NCBI GenBank assembly: GCA_026416355.1
Contig: JAOAFH010000130.1
Coordinates: 1-25,082, forward strand
Direction of reading: 5' to 3'
DNA: 25,082 nucleotides
From: Clostridiales bacterium
Lineage (GTDB): Bacteria; Bacillota; Clostridia; Clostridiales; Caloramatoraceae
A program made the position numbers and the translations under genes. The notes below the pieces were generated by a model. The model did no database searches and was not told where the DNA came from. It saw only the letters and a program-made list of their open reading frames with translations. The stretch's first letter is position 1; each line of letters begins with the position of its first letter. Shown here piece by piece: positions 15,521 through 23,732 of the stretch.

Positions 15521-15928
15521 TTAAACTAAATCATTTAATAGTTCACTCATATTCGTAGTAATATAATTAATCTTCTCCTCAAGTAATTTTTTACTCTCTA
15601 AATATATATCATCAACTTCAACCAATTTTAGTCTGTTTTCTATATTGCTTAATTTTTTATAGGACTGAGTAAATAAACTGTTAAGTAGATAGCCCTTTGA
15701 TGAATGGTCGGCATTACAAAGATATAGGCATTTTAAAAATCCAAAGCTTTGAGAAAAATAAGAAAGAGATGATAAGTATTCCCTGTATATTTCCCGATAT
15801 ATAGGCATAGATTCTTTTGAAACTTTAATTCCTTTAAGGTGATAGGAAAGATTAAGTAAGGCTTTTTCAAGTGAGTTCATTTTAAAAATTACACCAACAA
15901 GTGAAGGTTCTTTTATTTTTGTTTCCAA
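15521..15928 (-). CDS. Hypothetical helical protein, unrecognised
   Basis: The 135 residues are predicted by eye to be mostly helical, with no signal peptide, membrane segment or catalytic motif that I recognise. Two cysteines (CLYLC) lie near the middle. The start is TTG at 15926-15928, supported by a near-perfect ribosome site AGAGGAGG (minus strand, 15937-15944) eight bases upstream. No ATG before the conserved-looking region has such a site. It runs convergent to natB, with the palindromic element between the two stops, and has its own upstream region. The strong ribosome site and normal codon use argue that it is a real gene. Confidence 0.7.
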   Translation of the reverse strand: METKIKEPSLVGVIFKMNSLEKALLNLSYHLKGIKVSKESMPIYREIYREYLSSLSYFSQSFGFLKCLYLCNADHSSKGYLLNSLFTQSYKKLSNIENRLKLVEVDDIYLESKKLLEEKINYITTNMSELLNDLV

Positions 15929-15955
15929 GGGGAAAACCTCCTCTATATATTTTAT

Positions 15956-15984
15956 ACTATAAGATATGCTGAGGATTTTATTAA
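15956..15984 (-). promoter_or_regulatory. Possible promoter of the hypothetical minus-strand gene
   Basis: On the minus strand, TTAATA (15979-15984) and TATAGT (15956-15961) are 17 bp apart, just upstream of the AGAGGAGG ribosome site. The -35 box is weak. Confidence 0.35.
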
Positions 15985-16231
15985 GATGTTTGTAATATTT
16001 GTTGTGTTTTTTCTACACTAAAGTTTAAATGTTTGTAATCATCAAATAATATTCTGTCCGTATATTATGGACATATGAATAAATATTTATTGTGCTGACT
16101 GTAAAATAATAGTCATACAAAGATATAACGAGTAATAACTATATATTAAGAGAAATTAGTGTATAATTTAGATAAAAGGTATTAAATGATTAATTATTTA
16201 AAAATATAAGTGTTTTTAGTAACTTTTCAAA

Positions 16232-16260
16232 TTGAATTTTTTTGTCGAGTAGTGTATATT
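16232..16260 (+). promoter_or_regulatory. Candidate promoter of the threonine deaminase gene
   Basis: TTGAAT (16232-16237) and TATATT (16255-16260) are 17 bp apart. A ribosome site GAGGG (16294-16298) follows about 35 bases downstream. Confidence 0.5.
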
Positions 16261-16304
16261 AAAATTAAGATAATTTAAAATTTTTATAGGAATGAGGGAA
16301 TTAT

Positions 16305-17270
16305 ATGCAAGTTACTTTCGAAATGATTAAAGATGCTCAAAAAAGACTAGATGGAGTAATAAGAAAAACAGAACTCTCCAAATCCTATAGTTTAACTCAA
16401 TTAACTGGAATGAACGTATTCATAAAGGCAGAAAACAGACAGATAACAAATGCTTTTAAATTAAGAGGGGCTTATAATAAAATTGCTAGTTTAACAGAAG
16501 AAGAAAAAAGAAGAGGAGTAATTGCATCATCTGCAGGAAATCATGCACAGGGTGTTGCTTTTGCAGCAAAGGCATACGGTATAAATGCTACAATATGTAT
16601 GCCTGAGACGGCACCAAAAACAAAGGTTGAGTCAACAAAGTCCTATGGTGCAAATGTTGTTCAACATGGACTTGTGTATGATGATTGCTATCAAAAGGCT
16701 GTTGAAATTCAAAAGGAAACAGGAGCCACATTCGTACATCCATTTAATGACCCTTATGTAATTGCAGGACAAGGAACAATAGGTATAGAAATACTAGATG
16801 AATTAAGTGATGTAGATGCAGTAGTTGTTCCAATTGGAGGTGGCGGAATAATATCAGGTATTGCTGTTGCAATGAAGGAAATTAAGCCTAGTATAAAGGT
16901 TATAGGTGTACAAGCGGAGGTTATTGCATCAACAAGAGCATCCTTAGATGCAGGAAAGATAGTGACTTTACCTGGGGTTAAGTCATTAGCAGATGGTATT
17001 TCGGTAAGAACGCCAGGGGATTTAACATTTGATATAATTAAAAAATATGTTGATGATGTTGTAACTGTTTCTGAAGAAGAAATTGAAGATGCTATATTTA
17101 GACTTCTACAAAAATCAAAATTAGTAGTTGAAGGAGCAGGTGCAACAACTGCAGCTGCAGTTATAAATGGTAAGGTTAATATGCCAAATAAAAATGTTGT
17201 GTGCGTTTTAACGGGTGGAAATATTGATCCTATGGTACTTTCAAATATAATTCAAAAGAAAAATTCATAA
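16305..17270 (+). CDS. Threonine ammonia-lyase, short form without ACT domain
   Basis: This PLP enzyme converts threonine to 2-oxobutyrate and ammonia, and often serine to pyruvate. The 321 residues end at the catalytic domain. The PLP lysine is K52 in NAFKLRGA, the substrate loop is SAGNHAQG (76-83) and the phosphate-binding glycine loop is GGGGIISG (178-185). There is no regulatory ACT domain, unlike biosynthetic IlvA or the roughly 400-residue clostridial form, so isoleucine feedback is unlikely. The size resembles catabolic TdcB. A serine dehydratase or racemase of the same fold cannot be excluded. It is a single-gene unit bounded by a candidate promoter and a strong hairpin. No branched-chain biosynthesis genes are nearby. 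Confidence 0.88.
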   Translation: MQVTFEMIKDAQKRLDGVIRKTELSKSYSLTQLTGMNVFIKAENRQITNAFKLRGAYNKIASLTEEEKRRGVIASSAGNHAQGVAFAAKAYGINATICMPETAPKTKVESTKSYGANVVQHGLVYDDCYQKAVEIQKETGATFVHPFNDPYVIAGQGTIGIEILDELSDVDAVVVPIGGGGIISGIAVAMKEIKPSIKVIGVQAEVIASTRASLDAGKIVTLPGVKSLADGISVRTPGDLTFDIIKKYVDDVVTVSEEEIEDAIFRLLQKSKLVVEGAGATTAAAVINGKVNMPNKNVVCVLTGGNIDPMVLSNIIQKKNS

Positions 17271-17272
17271 TA

Positions 17273-17313
17273 ATACTAAAAAAGTTCCATTTTAAATGGG
17301 ACTTTTTTAGTAT
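17273..17313 (+). terminator. Terminator after the threonine deaminase gene
   Basis: The 19-base arms at 17273-17291 and 17295-17313 pair with a single G-T, and the stem carries an A-run on the 5' side and a T-run on the 3' side. It could work on both strands. Confidence 0.85.
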
Positions 17314-17318
17314 ATATG

Positions 17319-17347
17319 TTGAAAAAAAACGAATTAATATATAAAAT
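17319..17347 (+). promoter_or_regulatory. Promoter of gltX
   Basis: TTGAAA (17319-17324) and TAAAAT (17342-17347) are 17 bp apart. The leader is short, ending in GGAGGTG (17369-17375). No T-box structure is seen here, unlike cysS. Confidence 0.6.
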
Positions 17348-17379
17348 TGTATTAGCATATTAATTTACGGAGGTGTATC

Positions 17380-18834
17380 ATGGAGAGAGTTAGATTTGCC
17401 CCAAGTCCAACTGGGCATTTGCATATAGGTGGTGCAAGAACAGCACTATTTAATTATCTTTATGCTAAAAGAACAGGCGGAAAGTTTTTATTAAGAATTG
17501 AAGATACTGATTTAAATCGTTCAACAGAAGAATCAGAAAAGGTTATAATCGAAGGCCTAAAATGGTTAGGCATTAATTGGGATGAAGGTATAGAAGTTGG
17601 CGGAGAACATGGCCCATATAGATCAACTGAAAGAGTTGATATTTATAATCCATATGTTGAAAAGCTTTTAGAAGAAGGAAAGGCATATCTTTGCTACTGT
17701 TCAGAAGAAGAGCTAGAAAGGGAAAGAGAAGAGGCTCTTAAAAAGGGTGAAATGCCTAGATATTCAGGTAAATGTAGACATTTAACAAAGGAAGATAGAG
17801 AAAGATTAGAAAAAGAAGGAAGAAAGCCTGTTGTTAGATTTAGGGTGCCAAACAATGAGCCTATTATAATAGAGGACCTAGTAAGAGGAAGAGTAGAATT
17901 TAATTCAAACGATATAGGTGACTTTATAATCGTTAAATCAGATGGTATTCCTGTATATAACTTTGCAGTTACAATAGATGACTATCTAATGGAAATTACA
18001 ACTGTAATCCGTGGAGAAGAACATCTTTCAAATACACCAAGACAAATATTAATATACAAAGCTCTTGGATTTGATGTTCCAAAGTTTGCACACGTTTCAC
18101 TTATACTTGGAAAAGATAGAACAAAGATGAGTAAGCGTCATGGTTCAACATGGGTTGAACAATACAAAGATGCAGGATATTTACCAGAGGCAATTAATAA
18201 TTTCCTTGCTCTACTTGGATGGTCACCAGAGGGAGAAGAAGAGATATTCTCTATGTCAGAACTTGAAAATATATTTGATATAAATAGAGTTAGCAAAAAC
18301 CCAGCTGTTTTTGATATTGATAAATTAAATTACATAAATGGAATTTATATTAGAAAATCAGAACTTGATAAGATAGTTGATTTGGCTATTCCTCATCTAA
18401 TCAAGGCGGGATTTATTGATGAAGATTTTGTAAAAGAAAACAGAGAGTGGATTTCAAAGGTTGTGGATGCTGTAAGAGGCGGTCTATCATATGTTGGTGA
18501 AATAGTAAATCATGTTGGAATATTCTTTGGAGAAGAAGTTAAATTAGAAGACGATGAAGCTAAGGAAGTTTTAAAACAAGAGCATATTCCTGCACTATTA
18601 GACGAATTTAAGAATATATTATTAGAAACTGAAACTGTAACTAAGGAAAATGCAAAGGAAATAATGAATGAAATTAAAAATAGAACTGGAGCAAAGGGTA
18701 AGGCATTATTTATGCCTGTTAGAGTTTCAGTTACTGGTCAAGTACATGGACCTGAGCTTGTGAATATTCTTGAAATATTAGGCAAAGATTTATTAATAAA
18801 GAGAATTGATTATGTAAGACAAAATTTGTTATAA
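17380..18834 (+). CDS. gltX: Glutamyl-tRNA synthetase
   Basis: It charges tRNA-Glu, and in organisms lacking GlnRS often also mischarges tRNA-Gln for the amidotransferase route. The 484-residue class I enzyme has the HIGH-type motif HIGG (15-18), a zinc-site pattern CYC (105-107) with Y128 and C132, and KMSKR (249-253). The C-terminal helical anticodon-binding region completes the normal length. The strong ribosome site fixes the ATG. The last codons contain the promoter of the cysS T-box leader. Confidence 0.97.
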   Translation: MERVRFAPSPTGHLHIGGARTALFNYLYAKRTGGKFLLRIEDTDLNRSTEESEKVIIEGLKWLGINWDEGIEVGGEHGPYRSTERVDIYNPYVEKLLEEGKAYLCYCSEEELEREREEALKKGEMPRYSGKCRHLTKEDRERLEKEGRKPVVRFRVPNNEPIIIEDLVRGRVEFNSNDIGDFIIVKSDGIPVYNFAVTIDDYLMEITTVIRGEEHLSNTPRQILIYKALGFDVPKFAHVSLILGKDRTKMSKRHGSTWVEQYKDAGYLPEAINNFLALLGWSPEGEEEIFSMSELENIFDINRVSKNPAVFDIDKLNYINGIYIRKSELDKIVDLAIPHLIKAGFIDEDFVKENREWISKVVDAVRGGLSYVGEIVNHVGIFFGEEVKLEDDEAKEVLKQEHIPALLDEFKNILLETETVTKENAKEIMNEIKNRTGAKGKALFMPVRVSVTGQVHGPELVNILEILGKDLLIKRIDYVRQNLL

Positions 18835-18835
18835 T
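18806..18835 (+). promoter_or_regulatory. Promoter of the cysS T-box transcript
   Basis: TTGATT (18806-18811) and TATAAT (18830-18835) are 18 bp apart, inside the end of gltX and overlapping its stop codon. No strong terminator separates gltX from the leader, so read-through is also possible. Confidence 0.55.
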
Positions 18836-18860
18836 TAAATAAAAAAATAATTTTTTAAAA

Positions 18861-19082
18861 GCAATGAAGGGAAGAATAAGGATTTAATCCATTTCAGAGA
18901 GTAGCTATCATTGGCTGTAAGTAGCTACATGGACACTCCTTTAGTGCGTCCTCGAGCTTTTCTACCGAAATAAAAGTAGGTGGAAACGGTTAAAACCGTT
19001 ATAATTTTTAAGTGAGGCTTATGCCTAATTAGAGTGGAACCACGGAGTGCCCCTTCGTCTCTAAAGAGATGGAGGGGTTTTA
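18861..19082 (+). ncRNA. T-box leader responsive to uncharged tRNA-Cys
   Basis: Stem I shows the AG-bulge CAGAGAG (18895-18901) and a distal helix GTAGCTA/TAGCTAC with the TTGGCTGTAAG loop. The likely specifier TGC (18945-18947, a Cys codon) is followed by a purine. The T-box core GAGTGGAACCACGG spans 19032-19045. Its TGGA can pair with the 3' end of a tRNA having U73, as tRNA-Cys does. The competing terminator is 19050-19062/19065-19077 followed by TTTTA. AGAG at 19031-19034 can instead pair with CTCT at 19059-19062 to form the antiterminator. A further 7-bp hairpin AACGGTT/AACCGTT lies at 18985-19000. Gene context (cysS directly downstream) agrees. Confidence 0.92.
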
Positions 19083-19104
19083 TTATATGGAAAGAGGTGA
19101 AAAT

Positions 19105-20508
19105 ATGGGAATTAAGGTATTTAATACTATGACAAGACAAAAAGAGGATTTTGTTACTGTAGAACCTGGTGTGGTTAAGATGTATGTTTGTGGTCCTACT
19201 GTTTATAATTTTTTCCACATAGGTAATGCAAGAACATTTATAGTGTTTGATACTATTAGAAGGTATCTAGAGTATAGGGGATATGATGTAAAATTTGTTC
19301 AAAACTTTACTGACATCGATGACAAAATGATAAAAAGAGCAAATGAAGAAGGTGTTACAGTAAAGGATGTTGCAGAAAAGTATATTGGAGAATACTATAA
19401 GGATGCAGATGGATTGAATCTTAAAAGAGCAACTGTAAATCCAAGGGCAACTGAGTTCATGAATGAAATAATATCTTTTGTTAAGGATTTAGTAGATAAA
19501 GGATATGCTTATGAGGTTGATGGAGACGTATACTTTGACACTACTAAATTTAAAGAATATGGTAAATTATCACATCAAAGCATAGAAGACCTAGAAGCTG
19601 GAGCAAGAATTGATGTAGATGAAAGAAAAAGAAATCCAATGGATTTTGCACTTTGGAAGGCAAAAAAGCCAGGTGAACCAGCTTGGCAAAGCCCTTGGGG
19701 AGAAGGAAGACCAGGATGGCATATAGAATGTTCAACTATGGCATGTTCATTACTTGGTGAAACAATAGATATTCATGGAGGTGGAGCTGACCTTGTGTTC
19801 CCACACCATGAAAATGAAATAGCACAAAGTGAAGCAAGAAATGGCCATCCATTTGCAAAGTATTGGATGCATGCAGCATACCTAAATGTAAACAATCAAA
19901 AGATGTCAAAGTCTCTAAACAACTTCTTTACAACTAGAGAAATACTAGAAAAGTATGATGTAGAAGTTGTTAGAATGTTTATGCTTTCAGGACATTATAG
20001 AAATCCAATTAACTTTAGTTTAGACTTGCTAGACCAAGCAAAAGCAGGACTTGACAGAATATACAATTCAATTGGAAACCTTGAACATGTAATAGAAGTG
20101 TCAAATATAGAAGTATTAAAGGAAGATGAAAAAGAATTCAATAAGAAATTAGATGAATATAAAAATAGATTCATTGAAGTAATGGATGATGACTTTAATA
20201 CAGCAGATGGTATATCTGTTATATTTGATTTAGTAAGGGACATAAATACTAATATAAATGAATCAAGTTCAAGGGAGATTGCTAAAAAGGCATTAGAGTT
20301 AATAAGAGAATTAGGAAGTCCTTTAGGAATACTTCAAAAATCAACTAGGTCTTCGTTAGAAGAGGAAATAGAAAAACTTATAGAAGAAAGACAAAGGGCA
20401 AGAAAGGAAAAGAATTTTGCTCTAGCAGATAAAATAAGAGATGATTTAAAGGCTAGAGGAATAATCCTAGAAGATACTCCACAGGGAGTAAGATGGAAGA
20501 GGGCATAA
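19105..20508 (+). CDS. cysS: Cysteinyl-tRNA synthetase
   Basis: It attaches cysteine to tRNA-Cys. With ATG 19105 the protein has 467 residues, typical of the family. HIGN (38-41) and KMSKS (266-270) are the class I motifs, and C29, C209, H234 and E238 are the zinc ligands that discriminate cysteine. The ribosome site AGAGGTGA (19093-19100) selects ATG 19105. The upstream in-frame ATG 19069 lies inside the T-box terminator stem and ATG 19087 lacks a ribosome site. Expression should rise when tRNA-Cys is uncharged. A cysE-like ORF, often between gltX and cysS in Bacillus, is absent. Confidence 0.97.
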   Translation: MGIKVFNTMTRQKEDFVTVEPGVVKMYVCGPTVYNFFHIGNARTFIVFDTIRRYLEYRGYDVKFVQNFTDIDDKMIKRANEEGVTVKDVAEKYIGEYYKDADGLNLKRATVNPRATEFMNEIISFVKDLVDKGYAYEVDGDVYFDTTKFKEYGKLSHQSIEDLEAGARIDVDERKRNPMDFALWKAKKPGEPAWQSPWGEGRPGWHIECSTMACSLLGETIDIHGGGADLVFPHHENEIAQSEARNGHPFAKYWMHAAYLNVNNQKMSKSLNNFFTTREILEKYDVEVVRMFMLSGHYRNPINFSLDLLDQAKAGLDRIYNSIGNLEHVIEVSNIEVLKEDEKEFNKKLDEYKNRFIEVMDDDFNTADGISVIFDLVRDINTNINESSSREIAKKALELIRELGSPLGILQKSTRSSLEEEIEKLIEERQRARKEKNFALADKIRDDLKARGIILEDTPQGVRWKRA

Positions 20509-20509
20509 T

Positions 20510-20552
20510 AAAATTAGATGTCGCACAAATACTTGTGCGACATCTAATTTTT
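20510..20552. terminator. Bidirectional terminator between cysS and the PAP2 gene
   Basis: The 19-base arms at 20510-20528 and 20533-20551 pair perfectly around ATAC, with T-runs on either strand. The core is TGTCGCACAA/TTGTGCGACA. It closes two convergent genes, and the minus-strand stop codon overlaps its right end. Confidence 0.92.
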
Positions 20553-21087
20553 AGAAATATATATTAAAAACTGTGTGGGTGGAGAATGAAAAAATAAATG
20601 CAATTAACATTCCTACAAAAACATCTGTTGGATAATGGGCTCCTAGGTAAACTCTAGAAATACCAACAAGCAAGGCAACAGATAAAAAGACTATTGCCAA
20701 ATGAGGCATATATAGCGATAATATAATAAATACAGAAAAGGCTGCTGTTGTATGTCCAGAAGGGAATGAATAATCCTCTAGATTCAAGTTAAAATTACAT
20801 ATATCTTTAATAATCCAGTATGGGCGTGGTCTTGAAAAAATGTTTTTAATAAAATGGACTAAAATATGGCTAGTGGATAGGGAAGTTATAATTTCTAATC
20901 CACATTTTCTTGTGTTATCTTTGCCAAATGTAATCATAGCAAGTGGCAACAAAATAGTAAAAATAGGGCCACCAAGATGTGTTATAGTAGGCATAATTTT
21001 ATCTAGTAGTTTGCATTTATAGAATTGGCTAAAAAGATAGAGGAGTTTAATGTCATTATTAAAAATAATATTTAAAACCTTTTTCAT
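20551..21087 (-). CDS. PAP2-family membrane phosphatase
   Basis: This 178-residue integral membrane protein carries the complete PAP2 signature: K81-x6-R88-P89 (KNIFSRPRP), PSGH (109-112) and S144-R145-x5-H151-x3-D155 (SRVYLGAHYPTD). Several hydrophobic helices surround it, as in lipid or undecaprenyl-diphosphate phosphatases. The substrate cannot be told from sequence. I chose the ATG at 21085-21087 because the minus-strand GGAGG (21093-21097) ends five bases before it. An ATG four codons further upstream has its last base in that ribosome site. The gene is convergent to cysS and divergent from mrnC. Confidence 0.9.
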   Translation of the reverse strand: MKKVLNIIFNNDIKLLYLFSQFYKCKLLDKIMPTITHLGGPIFTILLPLAMITFGKDNTRKCGLEIITSLSTSHILVHFIKNIFSRPRPYWIIKDICNFNLNLEDYSFPSGHTTAAFSVFIILSLYMPHLAIVFLSVALLVGISRVYLGAHYPTDVFVGMLIAFIFSFSTHTVFNIYF

Positions 21088-21124
21088 GGCAACCTCCATG
21101 TTTAATAAACTTGGTATTTATATA

Positions 21125-21153
21125 ATAATATATTTTTGTTATTATTGTGTAAA
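21125..21153 (-). promoter_or_regulatory. Promoter of the PAP2 gene
   Basis: On the minus strand, TTTACA (21148-21153) and TATTAT (21125-21130) are 17 bp apart, about 30 bases upstream of the GGAGG ribosome site. No equally good promoter is seen for mrnC on the other strand. Confidence 0.5.
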
Positions 21154-21188
21154 GAGTATTTTAAAAATTTGAAAGAAAGGGTTTTTTC

Positions 21189-21614
21189 ATGAATAATTTT
21201 AGCTTTGATAAGTATATAGGGCTTAGTGAAAAAGAAGTTAGGTTGTTAAATCCAATTATTTGGGCATATATTGGAGATGCTGTATATGAAACTTTTGTTA
21301 GAAGTTATTTAATAACAAAAGGCATATCTAAACCTAATGAAATTCACAAAAGCTCAATTAAGTATGTAAAGGCTGCAAATCAGGCAAAAATATTAAAGGA
21401 CATAGAAGACATATTAACAGAAGAAGAAGCAGATGTAGTTAGAAGAACTAGAAATGCTAAAGTAGGACATGTTCCTAAAAACGCTAATATATTTGATTAT
21501 AAAATGGCTACTGCCTTTGAAGGGCTTATTGGTTTTTTGTATCTGACTAAGAGATTTGATAGACTTGATGAGATTATAGAGAAAACTTTGTTTAATGAAA
21601 ATATAAATGAATAA
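21189..21614 (+). CDS. mrnC: Mini-RNase III (MrnC), 23S rRNA maturation
   Basis: The 141-residue protein consists only of an RNase III catalytic domain and lacks the double-stranded-RNA-binding domain, which defines Mini-III. NPIIWAYIGDAVYE (21-34) contains the catalytic Asp (D30), and a second acidic site lies in the FEGLIGFLYL helix near residues 110-119. In B. subtilis it trims the ends of 23S rRNA precursor. It is the first gene of a tight set, mrnC-thyX-rlmB-yacP, two of whose other members also concern rRNA or ribosomes. Confidence 0.94.
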   Translation: MNNFSFDKYIGLSEKEVRLLNPIIWAYIGDAVYETFVRSYLITKGISKPNEIHKSSIKYVKAANQAKILKDIEDILTEEEADVVRRTRNAKVGHVPKNANIFDYKMATAFEGLIGFLYLTKRFDRLDEIIEKTLFNENINE

Positions 21615-21632
21615 TTTAGGGATGGTGAAATT

Positions 21633-22406
21633 ATGGAAGCAAAATTAAAGGTAAATCTTATAGCCTACACACCAGATGCAGAGAAGATAGTTGCATCTGC
21701 TGCAAAACTTTGTTACAGTTCGGTTGGAGTTGAGGAAATATCAAAAAAATTAGATGATGCTTCAACAGAGAAGTTTTTGAATATGTTAATTTCATTAGGA
21801 CATGAATCACCAATTGAGCACATTAACTTTACATTTGCAGTAGAAGGAATTTCACGTGCATGTAGTCATCAATTGGTAAGACATAGAATTGCTTCTTATT
21901 CACAACAAAGCCAGAGATATGTTAGATTAAATCAATTTGAATACGTTGTTCCACCGGCTATTTTAGATAATGAAGAGGCATTATCTTTGTTTATTGAAGC
22001 TATGAAAAAGGATCAGGAGTATTATGATAGAATATCAGCTATTTTAAAGGAGCAACATAAGGTTAAACTAATTAGTGAAGGAGAAGACGAAAAAGTAGCT
22101 GAAAGAAAGGCTGAAAAAATGGCAATAGAGGATGCGAGATATGTTTTCCCAAATGCATGTGAAACAAAAATAGTTTTCACTATGAATGCTAGAACACTTC
22201 TTCATTTCTTTAATCACAGATGTTGTCAAAGGGCCCAATGGGAGATTAGAGAAATGGCAAATGAAATGTTAAAACAAGTAAAGAAGGTGGCTCCAACAAT
22301 ATTTAAATATGCAGGTCCATCATGTGTAAAGGGTGCTTGTAAAGAAGGAAGTATGACATGTGGTAAAGCTGCTGAAATGAGGGAAAAATATCTACAAAGC
22401 TATTAG
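21633..22406 (+). CDS. thyX: ThyX, flavin-dependent thymidylate synthase
   Basis: It methylates dUMP to dTMP using FAD and NADPH with methylene-tetrahydrofolate. The family signature RHRIASYSQQSQR (83-95, general form RHRxxSxxxxSxR) is present, followed by the usual C-terminal NARTLLHFFNHRCCQRAQWE region. The 257-residue length is normal. A ribosome site GGGATGGTGA precedes the ATG and the gene lies 18 bases after mrnC, so cotranscription is likely. I see no classical thyA in this window. The enzyme is typical of anaerobes and some clostridia. Confidence 0.96.
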   Translation: MEAKLKVNLIAYTPDAEKIVASAAKLCYSSVGVEEISKKLDDASTEKFLNMLISLGHESPIEHINFTFAVEGISRACSHQLVRHRIASYSQQSQRYVRLNQFEYVVPPAILDNEEALSLFIEAMKKDQEYYDRISAILKEQHKVKLISEGEDEKVAERKAEKMAIEDARYVFPNACETKIVFTMNARTLLHFFNHRCCQRAQWEIREMANEMLKQVKKVAPTIFKYAGPSCVKGACKEGSMTCGKAAEMREKYLQSY

Positions 22407-22420
22407 AAAGGAAGATATAT

Positions 22421-23212
22421 ATGGATAAAAAGATGAAGGACAGAAACAGAAGAAAACCGGAACAAGTAAATGAAAATGTAGAAAATATTGTAGAGGGTAA
22501 AAACCCTGTAATTGAAGCCCTAAAATCAGATACAACTGTTGAGAAGATTTTTATAGCAAAGGGAGGAGAAAAGGAAGGCCCAATAAAATTAATTCAGGCT
22601 CTAGCTAAGGAAAAGGGTGTTCCTGTAATTGAAGTTGATAAAAAGAAATTAGATGATATGTCAATAATAAAGGTGCATCAAGGAGTTGTTGCAGTAATAT
22701 CACCATATGAATATTCAACAGTTGATGAAATACTAGATTATGCTAAAGAAAAAGGAGAAGACCCATTTGTTGTTCTATTAGATGAGATAGAAGATCCTTA
22801 TAATCTAGGTTCAATAATACGTTCAGCCAATATATTTGGAGCACATGGTGTAATTATACTTAAGAGAAGATCAGCACTTGTAACACCAACGGTAATAAAA
22901 GCATCGGCTGGTGCTGCTATGCATACAAAAGTTGCAAAGGTTACAAATCTTACTCAAACAATAAAAGAGCTTAAGGATAGAGGACTTTGGATAATAGGAA
23001 CTGATATGGATGGAGAAATAAGTTATAAAAGCAATTTAAAAGGTCCTGTTGGTATAGTTGTTGGTAGTGAAGGAAAGGGTATGTCAAGATTGGTGAAGGA
23101 AAACTGCGACATAATTGTAAAGATACCAATGCAAGGACAGGTTAATTCTTTAAATGCATCAGTTGCAGCTGGTGTTGTTATGTATGAAGTAATAAGACAG
23201 AGGGGAATATAA
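22421..23212 (+). CDS. rlmB: RlmB-type 23S rRNA 2'-O-ribose methyltransferase (SpoU/TrmH family)
   Basis: This is a trefoil-knot (SPOUT) methyltransferase of 263 residues. Its N-terminal substrate-binding domain contains EGKNPVIEAL (25-34). Motif 1 is EDPYNLGSIIRSA (124-136) with N128 and R134, motif 2 is GSEGKGM (215-221) and motif 3 is IPMQGQVNSLNASVA (235-249). The B. subtilis orthologue in this position is YacO. The first approximately 20 residues are lysine/arginine-rich. The start has AAAGGAAG in front. The target, probably a 23S guanosine, is inferred from the family. The yacP GTG start lies one base after its stop. Confidence 0.93.
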   Translation: MDKKMKDRNRRKPEQVNENVENIVEGKNPVIEALKSDTTVEKIFIAKGGEKEGPIKLIQALAKEKGVPVIEVDKKKLDDMSIIKVHQGVVAVISPYEYSTVDEILDYAKEKGEDPFVVLLDEIEDPYNLGSIIRSANIFGAHGVIILKRRSALVTPTVIKASAGAAMHTKVAKVTNLTQTIKELKDRGLWIIGTDMDGEISYKSNLKGPVGIVVGSEGKGMSRLVKENCDIIVKIPMQGQVNSLNASVAAGVVMYEVIRQRGI

Positions 23213-23213
23213 A

Positions 23214-23732
23214 GTGGCAAAAGCAAAATACATGTTTGTTGACGGATATAATGTTATAAACCAATGGGAAATACTAAAAAGTATAAAGGACGATAACTTA
23301 GAGTATGCTAGAGATAAATTGGTTGATATGCTTCAAGAATATGCATCTGTAAACAATATAAATGTTGTTGTTGTTTTTGATGCCCATCTTCAAAAGGGAA
23401 ATATTGAAAATAGAATGGTGGTTGGGAAAATAGAAGTTGTATTTACAAAAGAGGGAGAAACAGCAGACTGCTTTATAGAGAGAAATGTTCCTCTTCTTTC
23501 TAAAAAAGGTCAAGTAGCTGTTGTTACATCTGATTATATAGAACAGAGAATAACGCTTCAAATGGGTGGACTTAGAATGACACCAACTGAGCTCTGGTAT
23601 GAAATAAAATTGCTTGAAAAAAATATCGAAAAAAAGAAAAAAGTATCATATGCTGATGAAGTTAATAGGCTTTCTGATATAATAGATAAAGATATCTTGG
23701 AAAAACTTGAGAAAATTCGTCGAAAGCATTGA
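23214..23732 (+). CDS. YacP/Rae1-like NYN-domain ribosome-associated endoribonuclease
   Basis: The 172-residue NYN (PIN-like) nuclease has the acidic residues D10 (FVDGYNVI), D56 (VVFDAH), D85 (ETAD) and D107 (TSD) in the expected order. In B. subtilis the orthologue Rae1 enters the ribosomal A site and cuts mRNA during translation. The start is GTG, one base after rlmB, with AGAGGGGA in the end of rlmB as ribosome site, so the two genes are probably coupled. The C-terminal helix is rich in lysine and glutamate. Confidence 0.9.
   Translation: MAKAKYMFVDGYNVINQWEILKSIKDDNLEYARDKLVDMLQEYASVNNINVVVVFDAHLQKGNIENRMVVGKIEVVFTKEGETADCFIERNVPLLSKKGQVAVVTSDYIEQRITLQMGGLRMTPTELWYEIKLLEKNIEKKKKVSYADEVNRLSDIIDKDILEKLEKIRRKH

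Larger units (their letters stand above)
15929..16304. other. 376-bp non-coding region between divergent genes
   Basis: This very AT-rich stretch has no supported ORF. It holds the ribosome site and possible promoter of the minus-strand gene, a short dyad TGTCC (16055-16059)/GGACA (16069-16073), and a candidate promoter for the threonine deaminase gene. A second isolated TATAAT (16162-16167) has no good -35 box. I see nothing else in it. Confidence 0.6.

Noticed and set aside
19069..19104. Longer cysS N-terminus from ATG 19069
   Set aside because: That ATG is inside the T-box terminator stem and has no ribosome site; AGAGGTGA clearly serves ATG 19105.
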